Positions 1-7,079 of a DNA stretch of 35,811 bases are shown piece after piece. A program made the position numbers and the translations under genes. The notes beneath the pieces were generated by a model. It saw nothing but the letters and a program-made list of their open reading frames with translations, made no database searches and was not told where the DNA came from. Numbering within the stretch: position 1 is the stretch's first letter; every line of letters begins with the position of its first letter. Source of the stretch: a virus; IMG/VR virus record IMGVR_UViG_3300035459_000030, positions 1 through 35,811 of that record; one strand, given 5' to 3'.

Positions 1-136
1 CCCCAATCGCCACGGCCTCCAGGGTGACCAGCATATCAAGGTACTCAGACAGAGACATTTTCTCCCTGGCGGCCGAAACCTTAGCCAGGTCGTGGGTCTT
101 TTTCCAGACCTTCATCGTGACAAATTTCTCACTCAC
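1..136 (-). CDS. Small protein, possible ribbon-helix-helix type, cut by the left edge
   Basis: Only the first 45 codons are present. The chosen start is GTG at 136-134, which overlaps the stop of the upstream TROVE gene and has GGAGG six bases before it; an in-frame ATG at 115-113 is the alternative. The visible protein is short, charged and helical, with a VWKKTHDLAKVSAAREKMSL stretch followed by SEYLDMLV. That pattern (a 'K-W-K-x-T-H' strand, then a helix, then 'S-x-x-E-Y-L-D') resembles small DNA-binding or antitoxin-like ribbon-helix-helix proteins, but this is only a resemblance. The overlap implies translational coupling to the Ro protein gene. Function unknown. Confidence 0.6.
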   Translation of the reverse strand, partial: MSEKFVTMKVWKKTHDLAKVSAAREKMSLSEYLDMLVTLEAVAIG

Positions 137-1469
137 CGGACGCCTCCAGCGGCTGCCCCTCCAGGGCCTCGATGTACGCCAGACAGGCTTCGGACCAGCC
201 GTCAATGTGGATCCAGGCGCCGTAGCCCACCCCGTTCTGGTCAACTGACACGTTGATCATGTAGTGCTTGCGGCCAGCGACGTAAGGCTGGCGCACCCGG
301 TCGTGAGCCTGCTCGTCGGTCAGAACGATCATGCGGTCGTACGTTTCCCGGGCCAGCAAGATGTCGACTGCGCCGCCCAGGTTGGTGCCGCTGTGACCCT
401 GGCTATTTACGATGGCGTCCCGCAGGGCAAAGCCCCGGCGGTCGGGCACCCGTTTCATGGCGTCTGAGAAGCTGTAAACCGCTATATCCTCGCAAAGCTC
501 TCGAGCCAGGATGGCCAGGCCGCAGGCCGCATCCATCCGCATCAGATCGGACTTGGCAGAGATAGAACTGTCCATACTACCAGAGACGTCGACCAGAAGC
601 ACTGTACGCCCGGGCAGCTTCTCGAGGCCGGCCAGGCACTTGAACATGGGAACCTCAATATGCGTCTCCCACTGCGGGGCCGCCTTGGCGGCAGCGATGA
701 AGCGGAAGGGGAGCACCCGCTCGACCTTCATATCCTCCAGGGCATGCAGGATGGTCGGCTCGTCGACCTTGGCCTCGGCCATGTTCCGCAGGTTGCGGAG
801 CAAGGCCAGGGCGCCCAACTTCTGCTCCCGAATCAAGCGCTCCCAGGTCTCTTTCTTGTCGGCGCCGGCAGACAGAGCCACCTCCCAGGTGTCCGGCACC
901 GCCAGCTTGTCCTCGGCCAGCTTTTTGTACAGCTCGACCTGGTATTCGAGTATCGGCCGTGGGTGGGTCATAAACATGACATCCCGCAGCTTGACGGCGC
1001 CGTCCCGGTTGTACTTGGCGAACTGGTATTCGTCGAACCTGGCGAACGAAGCCGCCAGCCCGAGCTTGACTTTCTTGGAGATCGGGCACTTGCCGTCCTT
1101 CCAATAGATAGCCAGGAACTCGGCCAACTCGTCCGGGCGCTGGATAATGCGGGGTAAGAGCGACTCAACTGCGTCCTTGTGGGACGGGATGCGAGCCATC
1201 TCCCTGGCGATCAGAAGCGGCACGTGGCGCAATTTGAAACGAGTGCGGGCATCGAAAGCGATCTCGCAGACCGTCTCGACCGGCACGTGCGGAATCAGCG
1301 AAGCAATGCGGTCAGCGATAGCCACCCCGTTCTCGTAAAAGGTGGACTCCCACAGCAAACAGGCCATCACGGAGCGCCGCAGCTCCTGCTCGGGGGTGAT
1401 ACGCATGGCCCGGCCCCCTTCGTGAGTGGTTGCATGGGTAGCAACCGGTCGTACATTCAGTCTTGCCAT
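129..1469 (-). CDS. rsr: TROVE/vWA domain protein (Ro60 / Rsr homologue)
   Basis: A 446-residue Ro 60 kDa-type RNA-binding protein. Residues about 1-285 are the helical TROVE ring, recognisable from THATTHEGG, RRSVMACLLWES, KLRHVPLLIAREMAR, RPDELAEFLAIYWKDG, GAVKLRDV and LSAGADKKETWERL. Residues about 290-446 are a von Willebrand factor A domain with an intact MIDAS: DVSGSM near residue 295, the GTNLGG threonine, and LTDEQAHD. Ro proteins form a ring that binds misfolded RNA ends in its hole and Y RNA on its outer face, and in bacteria they work with exonucleases in RNA decay. The start is ATG at 1469, with GGAGG five bases upstream; a longer reading from TTG is less likely. The gene lies directly behind the terminator of two Y-RNA-like transcripts, the usual partner arrangement. 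It probably relies on readthrough, since I see no separate promoter. Confidence 0.93.
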   Translation of the reverse strand: MARLNVRPVATHATTHEGGRAMRITPEQELRRSVMACLLWESTFYENGVAIADRIASLIPHVPVETVCEIAFDARTRFKLRHVPLLIAREMARIPSHKDAVESLLPRIIQRPDELAEFLAIYWKDGKCPISKKVKLGLAASFARFDEYQFAKYNRDGAVKLRDVMFMTHPRPILEYQVELYKKLAEDKLAVPDTWEVALSAGADKKETWERLIREQKLGALALLRNLRNMAEAKVDEPTILHALEDMKVERVLPFRFIAAAKAAPQWETHIEVPMFKCLAGLEKLPGRTVLLVDVSGSMDSSISAKSDLMRMDAACGLAILARELCEDIAVYSFSDAMKRVPDRRGFALRDAIVNSQGHSGTNLGGAVDILLARETYDRMIVLTDEQAHDRVRQPYVAGRKHYMINVSVDQNGVGYGAWIHIDGWSEACLAYIEALEGQPLEASGE

Positions 1470-1485
1470 AACAGCCTCCATCAGC

Positions 1486-1513
1486 AAAATAAAAAGCCAG
1501 CAAAATGCTGGCC
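1486..1513 (-). terminator. Intrinsic terminator after the Y RNA unit
   Basis: A perfect 7-bp stem with a 3-base loop (1496-1512) is followed, in the minus direction, by a T-rich tract covering 1486-1495. It closes the RNA unit that starts near 1743 and sits only a few bases before the ribosome site of the TROVE gene. Readthrough or RNA processing here would link Y RNA and Ro expression. Confidence 0.85.
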
Positions 1514-1522
1514 TTTGAAAGA

Positions 1523-1654
1523 TGAGGGGAACAAGCGCTCAGAGTTCTTTTAGGCGCTCTGCCGACTGAGCTATCTCAGCTTTCGCTGAGAGTGGGACTT
1601 GAACCCACGACCACCCGCTCCATAGGCGATGAAACTCTAAACTACACCACCTCA
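1523..1654 (-). ncRNA. yrlA: Y RNA with a tRNA-mimicking domain (YrlA-like)
   Basis: This RNA of about 132 nt folds as a long helix ending in a tRNA-like head. The outer strands are TGAGG (1654-1650) and CCTCA (1527-1523). Next come a GGTGGTGTAGTT strand (1651-1640) and a GCGCTTGTTCCC strand (1538-1527), both shared with the RNA upstream. Then an 8-bp helix pairs TAGAGTTT (1639-1632) with GAACTCTG (1547-1540), with GU pairs at both ends. The head holds a canonical T-arm (1608-1592, loop TTCAAGT), a 7-bp Watson-Crick acceptor-like stem (1591-1585 with 1580-1574) closed by a GAAA tetraloop, and a canonical D-arm (1571-1556). The order T-arm, capped acceptor, D-arm is what is known for bacterial YrlA, which mimics tRNA. 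It is encoded directly before the Ro gene. The assignment is inferred from these signatures and the context; the exact ends are uncertain. Confidence 0.8.
1556..1608 (-). other. tRNA-like domain in permuted order
   Basis: In transcript order: T-arm (5-bp stem, TTCAAGT loop), 7-nt acceptor 3' strand, GAAA loop, 7-nt acceptor 5' strand, TA, D-arm (GCTC/GAGC stem with AGTCGGCA loop). The acceptor end is closed by a tetraloop, so it cannot be aminoacylated. No proper anticodon arm can be built. This fits tRNA mimicry and argues against a working tRNA. Confidence 0.8.
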
Positions 1655-1663
1655 ACATTTTCG

Positions 1664-1743
1664 CAGACCAGGGAACAGGCGCCCAGGGGCTTTTGTTCTT
1701 TTATCAGGAAAGAGAAGTAACCCTGAACTACACCACCGGTCTG
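1664..1743 (-). ncRNA. Second Y-RNA-like hairpin, lacking the tRNA-like domain
   Basis: The first 80 nt of the transcript form a closed unit: 6-bp outer stem CAGACC (1743-1738) with GGTCTG (1669-1664), then GGTGGTGTAGTT (1737-1726) facing GCGCCTGTTCCC (1682-1671), then CAGGG (1725-1721) pairing with CCCTG (1688-1684). The 12-base GGTGGTGTAGTT strand is identical in the YrlA-like RNA and the other strand matches at 11 of 12 bases, while the adjoining helix covaries (CAGGG/CCCTG against TAGAG/CTCTG). The loop region has no T- or D-arm. This suggests a second Ro-binding RNA, comparable to the additional Y RNA (YrlB) near some bacterial rsr genes. It may be cleaved from the downstream RNA or act in tandem with it. 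Confidence 0.65.
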
Positions 1744-1749
1744 AGTGTA

Positions 1750-1778
1750 AATTTACTACATTCCACAACTTTTGTCAA
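1750..1778 (-). promoter_or_regulatory. Sigma70-type promoter of the Y RNA unit
   Basis: Minus-strand TTGACA (1778-1773), a 17-bp spacer and TAAATT (1755-1750). The predicted transcription start falls at about 1743, exactly at the first base of the first RNA hairpin. This gives a discrete transcript of roughly 255 nt ending at the terminator near 1490. The -35 box lies just past the stop codon of the preceding gene. Confidence 0.8.
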
Positions 1779-1781
1779 GGT

Positions 1782-2264
1782 TTATTTAGGCACCACAAAA
1801 AACGCCTGGTGGGTTATAAGCGACCAGGCGATTCCTACCAGAGCAACTACGCCGGCCACTAACAGAGGCGCCACAAAAAAGATCAGAATCGTCTTCCCGA
1901 TATTTTCGTAAGACTTCACCTTGGCGTCGACCGTAGTTTTTATCGATGTTATTTGAGACGCCATATTCCGCATCACTTCATCCATCCCGGGCGTCTTGGG
2001 GTCTTTCGGGTCGCCAAACAGGAAGTTGTACATCACCTGCTGGGTCGAACTGAGTTCAGAGATGTCTTTGCCATGCTGCTTGACAACTGCTACCAGTCCA
2101 ACATCCGGGCACCCTTCAGGACCAAAAACTGTAGTTTTTAGTGAACTGATATCCTTGTAAATTCCCGAATCAACCATATCTTCCGGTTCTCTGTACTGCT
2201 TCTCGGGGGTCTGTTTACGGGCATTCCCCTCGGCCCGGTTTGGACGTTGCGACGGCGGTGGCAT
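1782..2264 (-). CDS. Protein with one C-terminal membrane segment, lysis region
   Basis: A 160-residue protein not recognised as a family. Residues 1-30 are polar and rich in P, R, Q and E; the middle is soluble and helical; residues about 124-148 form one clear hydrophobic span (IGKTILIFFVAPLLVAGVV onward) followed by a short tail. This is a C-tail-anchored topology. The start at 2264 has no good ribosome site but lies 9 bases after the preceding stop, so coupled translation is plausible; an internal ATG at residue 30 is an alternative. Its place after a holin-like gene and an endolysin suggests a lysis accessory protein, but this is inference. Confidence 0.7.
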   Translation of the reverse strand: MPPPSQRPNRAEGNARKQTPEKQYREPEDMVDSGIYKDISSLKTTVFGPEGCPDVGLVAVVKQHGKDISELSSTQQVMYNFLFGDPKDPKTPGMDEVMRNMASQITSIKTTVDAKVKSYENIGKTILIFFVAPLLVAGVVALVGIAWSLITHQAFFVVPK

Positions 2265-2273
2265 GGCGGCGGT

Positions 2274-2645
2274 TTATTGGGCAGTAGGTGGAGTGGGGTC
2301 TAGAGTCCGCCCTAGTGGTTTCGTGGCCGGTTTGGGAGCCGCAGCGACCTTGGGTAGGATGGGGAACACGCCCTGGTTGGCCACAATTCCTGACAGAAGC
2401 ATCCATATCATGGTCTGCGCCCCGGCCAGTGTACAGACAGTGCCCGCCACCCAGCCGATGCAGCCCAGGCCGAAGATGACCAGGACCAGCACCACCAGCG
2501 CCACCAACATCACCAGGCGCTGGCTGTTATCCGGCAGGGCGTTGTACTTGTCGTGAAGGACGGGAGCATACTCAAATATGACTGATACGATCACGGCCAG
2601 TAAGGCGGTGATAGCCGAATAAGTCAGTGTTACGGTAGGTACCAT
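2274..2645 (-). CDS. Holin-like membrane protein
   Basis: A 123-residue protein with three hydrophobic stretches: residues about 7-25, 43-70 and 76-97. A Pro/Ala/Lys-rich soluble tail follows. The second span (VMLVALVVLVLVIFGLG) is strongly hydrophobic. Ribosome site AGAAGGAG lies about 7 bases before ATG. The size, the three spans, the polar C-terminus and the place one gene beyond a GH25 endolysin are typical of phage holins, which make membrane lesions that release the endolysin. No family motif was recognised, so holin is a context-based call. Confidence 0.6.
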   Translation of the reverse strand: MVPTVTLTYSAITALLAVIVSVIFEYAPVLHDKYNALPDNSQRLVMLVALVVLVLVIFGLGCIGWVAGTVCTLAGAQTMIWMLLSGIVANQGVFPILPKVAAAPKPATKPLGRTLDPTPPTAQ

Positions 2646-2646
2646 T

Positions 2647-2835
2647 TCAAGCTCCTTCTCTTAGATGGGTATTCCGGCCAAACCTAATAGCACCAGAATT
2701 GCTACCAGGATAAGCACAATGATCAGAACCGTCCTGAGTCAGGCCAAGCGCGCTGGTATCGGCAGGATGGTTGATCAGGGCATACAGCAAAGAAAACACG
2801 ACCGCGTATACCAGTAATTTTATAATGATGGTCAT
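2647..2835 (-). CDS. Small membrane ORF, possibly frameshifted two-span protein
   Basis: The open frame gives 62 residues with one hydrophobic span (IIKLLVYAVVFSLLYALI) and a polar tail. In the +1 frame, from about 2735 to a TAA at 2661-2663, a second very hydrophobic segment appears (VLIIVLILVAILVLLGLAGI). Two short spans joined by a Pro-containing loop are a common phage small-membrane-protein plan. The original gene was therefore probably a two-span protein of about 58 residues, now split by a frameshift (real or a sequencing error). The ribosome site GGAG precedes ATG at 2835. It lies between endolysin and holin-like genes, so a lysis role is likely but unproven. Confidence 0.5.
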   Translation of the reverse strand: MTIIIKLLVYAVVFSLLYALINHPADTSALGLTQDGSDHCAYPGSNSGAIRFGRNTHLREGA

Positions 2836-2839
2836 TGCT

Positions 2840-3889
2840 TTAGTCTCCTTTCGGGGCCGTAGACGTCCAGCCCAGGAACGACTTAGCTTCAGCCTGAAGC
2901 TGTACGATATTCGCCTCGGCTGTTACCAGGCGGTTGTTCAGCGTCTCGAGCGTGATCTCGGCCGGCGGTACATCGGGCGGAACGACAACTGGGGGAACCT
3001 GGGTGGAGTGTGGCTTGTAAGCGAAGCGCTGGCACATGGTTGGGTAGTCGCCGTGAAACAGGTTCAGGCCGATCTGGTGGCCATGGGTACCGGCCATCCC
3101 GATATAGTTCTCAGCCCACTGCACCATCAGGTAGTCATCCCAGCCCGGCGGCTGCGGTTTGTACGCATCGCCCGGATAGTAGTTGAGCAAGTCCTGCCAG
3201 GTGATGGTGGTGGTCGGCGTGGCCGGGTGAATCCACTGCGCCAGGTGAACCAACTTCTGGTTGGCGGTCACCTGGGGACCAACCCAGTCCCGGACGGCTG
3301 GGTACAAACCAAACCAGCCCGGGGAGCTGTAGAATGCGAGCGGCACCGTGTTGACGTCCGGGTCGTGCAGGAACCACCCGTACAGCGTATTTAAGTAAAT
3401 CTGGGTATTCGTGTTGGTATTGGACTGGTCTTCGCAGTCGAGCTCCAGGCCGTGGAATGAGACGCCGGCCTTCTTATTCTTCAGGGCGTACTTGAAGGCC
3501 AGGTAGCCAATATCCGAGCTGGCGCTCCCCGCCTGGGGAACGTCGAATTTCGGAAAGTGGTAGCCAAAAAACATCAGATCGTTATTGTAGGCCGACTGGC
3601 AGTAATTCGAAAACTGCTGGTCGACGTAGTTCGCCGGGTCGAACGGGTCTCCGGCCACCTGCTGCCAGCCGCTCGAGGCCCGGGCCAGCACCCAGCGCAC
3701 CCCGCTGGCGTACATGGCAGCGAAGTCGCCATCCGTCAGCGGCCCGCAGTAGCTGGAGATATCCACGCCCAGGGCGTAGTTGACGTACTGGCTGACCACC
3801 GCAGCGGCCTCTGCGATCATGGCCACCTGGGGCTGCGCCCCAAACTCCTCCGCAAAAGACTGGCCTAAGAATAGAGGATTCGTATCCAT
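2840..3889 (-). CDS. Endolysin, GH25-type muramidase
   Basis: A 349-residue enzyme predicted to cleave the glycan strand of peptidoglycan at host lysis. The GH25 barrel starts around residue 40 with GVDISSY (Asp43) and carries GLELDCED near 147-154, where Asp151 and Glu153 form the DxE catalytic pair expected for the family. GYHFPKFD and HLAQW-type strands follow. Residues 1-38 precede the barrel with no signal peptide. After a Pro-rich linker around 295-312 (PPVVVPPDVPP) comes a short coiled-coil-like tail of about 35 residues instead of a recognisable wall-binding domain. Start ATG at 3889 has AAAGGAG eight bases upstream. Placed next to holin-like genes. Confidence 0.85.
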   Translation of the reverse strand: MDTNPLFLGQSFAEEFGAQPQVAMIAEAAAVVSQYVNYALGVDISSYCGPLTDGDFAAMYASGVRWVLARASSGWQQVAGDPFDPANYVDQQFSNYCQSAYNNDLMFFGYHFPKFDVPQAGSASSDIGYLAFKYALKNKKAGVSFHGLELDCEDQSNTNTNTQIYLNTLYGWFLHDPDVNTVPLAFYSSPGWFGLYPAVRDWVGPQVTANQKLVHLAQWIHPATPTTTITWQDLLNYYPGDAYKPQPPGWDDYLMVQWAENYIGMAGTHGHQIGLNLFHGDYPTMCQRFAYKPHSTQVPPVVVPPDVPPAEITLETLNNRLVTAEANIVQLQAEAKSFLGWTSTAPKGD

Positions 3890-3904
3890 TGACTTACTCC
3901 TTTA

Positions 3905-4255
3905 TCAGCCGTTGGCTGCCCCGGGCTGGGCGTTGCCGTAGTCCTGGGGTTGAATTCCGAGCAAGTTCTGCAGCTCTGCGATGGCGGCAGAATACCCTGC
4001 AATGCCGTTATTGCATTCCAGGATGGTCTGGTTCAGCTCGTTCTGGAGCTTGTTGACCCGCTCCTGAGACTGCTTGCCGTACGATTCCCGCTCGGCGATC
4101 AGGGCCGCCAGGCGCATCCTGGCCCGCACCTCGAATTCGAGCACCGGGGGCGGCCCCATGGTGGGCGGAGCCACCGGCCCCATATCTTCGTGAACATGGG
4201 GCGCCTGTTCCATTTTCTCAATTGCATCTTTTACTGCATCGGATCCATCAGACAT
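3905..4255 (-). CDS. Hypothetical coiled-coil protein
   Basis: A 116-residue protein with no recognised family. Residues about 25-40 are Pro/Met/Gly rich; residues 42-100 are predicted long helices with coiled-coil character (RMRLAALIAERESYGKQSQE and the following RVNKLQNELNQTI). Strong ribosome site AAAGGAG. It sits between the last tail-fibre gene and the endolysin, a spot often taken by fibre chaperones or lysis accessories, but nothing in the sequence decides this. Confidence 0.65.
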   Translation of the reverse strand: MSDGSDAVKDAIEKMEQAPHVHEDMGPVAPPTMGPPPVLEFEVRARMRLAALIAERESYGKQSQERVNKLQNELNQTILECNNGIAGYSAAIAELQNLLGIQPQDYGNAQPGAANG

Positions 4256-4310
4256 TTGGTACTCTCCTTTTTGTGAACTAAAAGACTAATAAACGTTTGA
4301 TAACAGTATA

Positions 4311-7079
4311 CTACGTCGTGGCGCCCTTGATGACAGCGAACCTGAGTGGCGTGGCCTCGGTGATCGTGGCGCCCGAGATATTGCGGACAGAGATCGTACA
4401 GGAACCGGCCGCTGGCAGCACGCTGAAGGACCAGGCCCCGCCATTCGAGCTGCTGTTATGCTGCACGTCGACAAAGTCGGTGGCAGCGATGACAGAATTT
4501 GTAAAGACAAAAGAGACCACATCGTTGGCGCCCTGCGAGCCGCTGAACATGGTGATCGTCCCGGCGTATTTATTCAGGGTCACGCCCGTCGCCCGGCTGG
4601 TGGCCTGGCCGATAGACCCCCCTGCCCCGGCCACGTAGCCGATGCCACCACCCGATGAAGTGAGCGCCCCAGTGACCGCCAGGGAACTGCCAGACGTGGC
4701 GCCAATGGCCTGCACGACCGTGAACGTACCGGAGCCGCTGAGATACTGGGATGGATTCCCGGACAGGGTTGGTAAAAATCCAGGGGAGCCGGAAGTAGCC
4801 AGGTTGTGCAGGGCGCCCCCGACCTGGGCACCATGGGCATGTACGTGGTTGCCATGTGAGGCGGAGCCGCTCGAGCCGACCGCCGCCGTGCCGATGGGCT
4901 GAGGCGTAGCCGGATCCAAAACCAGGCCGCCACCAGCCCCAGGCGCCGCACCAGTCCAGGTACTTGACCCGCTGTTATAAGTCAGGACGTGCCCGTTGGT
5001 CGTATCGGACAGGTCGACCTTCTTGCCCCCCAGGTAAAAACTCGTACTGCCCGGGGAGAACTGGGCAAAGTTATTCGAATCGACGCCCACAAGCTGTACG
5101 CTGGCGTTATTGGCAGCATTGGCGCCGGCTATATACTGGGCGTTTGGTAGGTTCATCCATTGGTCAAACTGGGTCGAGACGCCAAAGAATGAGCGGCCGT
5201 CGTACTGAATCTCGAAATTAGTGGCCTTGATCTGCATCGCATGGTAAGTCTTACCCGTCGAGCCGGCCGTGGCAGAATCGATATAGCCGGTCGACCCGCC
5301 GGAATCGTAGTACATATGCAGGCCGGACACCCCGCCCATGTAATTCTCGTCGCCCGTCCCTGTCGCAATAAATCGACCCTCCAGCCTGGCGTAGGCTCCG
5401 GCCGCTGAAGTGACTCCAAAAATGAAGTTGTTGGTGGATGAGTTGAGAGCGAAGCCCCAGAAGTACTGGTAGGGCATTTGATACAGAATAGCCGCATTAT
5501 AGGTATTGACCAGATCGGAATGCTGGTAGTTGCCAAAGACCATGGTGTAGTCGTCGTAAGCCGCCAGGATCGGGTCGTTGTACGTATTGCGAACCTTGAA
5601 GGCCAGGGCGCCCGTCCAGGCTGAATCGATCTTGACGTCCAGGAAGGCCGGGGCGTCGTGCTCGTTGGCGCCCGAATCGTTGACGTCGTAATTGATGATA
5701 AATTTATGATTCCCCAGGAGCTTCATGGCGAAGTCGCCGTTGTTGACGTACCAGGTGAAAGCCCCGTTGGTGGTCTGGACGTCCGTGGCGAAGTTGCCCG
5801 CCAGCACCGAATAAGGCCGTACACCATCGTTATCCGGAAGCTGAGACAGGAAGCTGAAGGCGCTGGCCGCCCACATGCCCAGGGACACCGGCCCCTCGTT
5901 CACCGCCTGCAGCCGCAGCGTGGTATCCCAGGTACTGGTCCCGCCATATTCGCTGGTGCCAGTCGTGACCACTTCGAGTGGCTCGGAAGGCGCTGAAGGG
6001 GAACCCTGGCGGTCGATCCGCAGACCATAAGACCCCTGGTCGAACTGGAACTGCGCCCTGCCATTGATTGAGGATGCCCCGCTATAGACCGTGACGTAGT
6101 TATTCGCTCCGCCCGATACTGCTCCACTGAAGGGCCGCCAGGCCGGAGAGCCTGAGAACACCTGTAGGGCGTAGCCGCTCGCACCCAGCGGCAGGCGTGT
6201 GGGCGTACCGCCGGCCCCAGCCCAGATCAGGTCACCCAGCGTGGTCATGGGGTTGGTCATGCCGCCCCCGCCACCACCGCTCCCGCTGCCGCCCTGGGCC
6301 AGGAACGTACGCCCGTCCACAAAGTCGGTGTAGTCCTTATCTTCGTGCGTGAACGTCATGCCGCCCCACAGCCTGACAGCCCCGATCATGATATTCCCAG
6401 TCGGGATAACCGGGTATTGGGACAGGGCCGGCGTGAAACCGGCGGCCACGGAGCCAGCCGTGAACTGCACCGTGGCGGCGGATCCGCTGATGGCGTACGA
6501 GGCCGCCACCATGCAGGATGAGCCTGAACCCGGAATGTAGGACGTCAGGTCGAATACCTGGTAGGGGATGTTGATCCAATTCCCGGCGAAGTAAATCAGG
6601 TCGGGCAGCACGGCCACGGCCGCAGAGCCGGAAGCGCCGGAGCCGCTGTAGTACGTGGCGGCAGTCAGCCGGCTCTGGGTGATCATGCGCTTATCCACCC
6701 AGACCGTATCTCCGCCATAAAGCGTGTGGGTAGAGGCGTGTGGCGGCACATTCATGTTGAACGTAGGGGTCGGAGCGCCGGTACCGGCGTATATATCCTG
6801 CTGGATCGTCCCCCCACTCAGAATCTGCAGCGTCGACGGCTCGTGCGGGTCGAAACCCACTACCACCGGCATGCCGTACTTCACCACAATACGCTTATTG
6901 AGCACTGAGACGGGCGGCATGTCGGCGGTCGAAACCCACACGTGGCCAGGGTTCGAGGGGTCGGTCAAGGTGCCGTCCGGCTTGCCTACGTAAGCAATGA
7001 CCCCTTTGGTATGCAAATCGACCTGGAACCTGGCCAGCCTCTGGTTTAGTTTAGCCCGCAGCGAATCCATCGTGCTCAT
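4311..7079 (-). CDS. Tail fibre / receptor-binding-type protein
   Basis: A 922-residue virion protein. The start is ATG at 7079 (MSTMDSLRAKL), overlapping the preceding stop as ATGA; an 84-residue longer open frame lies inside the upstream gene and is rejected. The N-terminal 110 residues look like a baseplate-attachment domain. At about 265-290 a Gly-rich linker leads into NPMTTLGDLIW and PTRLPLG, a motif common in phage fibres. A long beta-rich region follows. Around 715-750 is a TPQPIGTAAVGSSG segment with SHGNHVHAHG, resembling the repeat hinge of other fibres. No chaperone or autoprotease domain was recognised at the C-terminus. It probably contacts the host surface alongside the DGR-diversified protein. 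Confidence 0.75.
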   Translation of the reverse strand: MSTMDSLRAKLNQRLARFQVDLHTKGVIAYVGKPDGTLTDPSNPGHVWVSTADMPPVSVLNKRIVVKYGMPVVVGFDPHEPSTLQILSGGTIQQDIYAGTGAPTPTFNMNVPPHASTHTLYGGDTVWVDKRMITQSRLTAATYYSGSGASGSAAVAVLPDLIYFAGNWINIPYQVFDLTSYIPGSGSSCMVAASYAISGSAATVQFTAGSVAAGFTPALSQYPVIPTGNIMIGAVRLWGGMTFTHEDKDYTDFVDGRTFLAQGGSGSGGGGGGMTNPMTTLGDLIWAGAGGTPTRLPLGASGYALQVFSGSPAWRPFSGAVSGGANNYVTVYSGASSINGRAQFQFDQGSYGLRIDRQGSPSAPSEPLEVVTTGTSEYGGTSTWDTTLRLQAVNEGPVSLGMWAASAFSFLSQLPDNDGVRPYSVLAGNFATDVQTTNGAFTWYVNNGDFAMKLLGNHKFIINYDVNDSGANEHDAPAFLDVKIDSAWTGALAFKVRNTYNDPILAAYDDYTMVFGNYQHSDLVNTYNAAILYQMPYQYFWGFALNSSTNNFIFGVTSAAGAYARLEGRFIATGTGDENYMGGVSGLHMYYDSGGSTGYIDSATAGSTGKTYHAMQIKATNFEIQYDGRSFFGVSTQFDQWMNLPNAQYIAGANAANNASVQLVGVDSNNFAQFSPGSTSFYLGGKKVDLSDTTNGHVLTYNSGSSTWTGAAPGAGGGLVLDPATPQPIGTAAVGSSGSASHGNHVHAHGAQVGGALHNLATSGSPGFLPTLSGNPSQYLSGSGTFTVVQAIGATSGSSLAVTGALTSSGGGIGYVAGAGGSIGQATSRATGVTLNKYAGTITMFSGSQGANDVVSFVFTNSVIAATDFVDVQHNSSSNGGAWSFSVLPAAGSCTISVRNISGATITEATPLRFAVIKGATT

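Noticed and set aside
1585-1656. A conventional tRNA gene on the minus strand using GTTGAGG as the 5' acceptor strand
   Set aside because: The T-arm is perfect, but the D-arm does not pair, the acceptor needs two GU pairs, and the best anticodon loop gives ATG with an unmodified-type A34, which is not used for His in bacteria. The permuted Y RNA reading explains more of the sequence.
1523-1743. Permuted tRNA gene, group I intron or tmRNA
   Set aside because: No group I core sequences, no tag-peptide frame and no joinable anticodon arm were found. The capped acceptor stem, the duplicated outer helix and the adjacent TROVE gene fit Y RNAs better.
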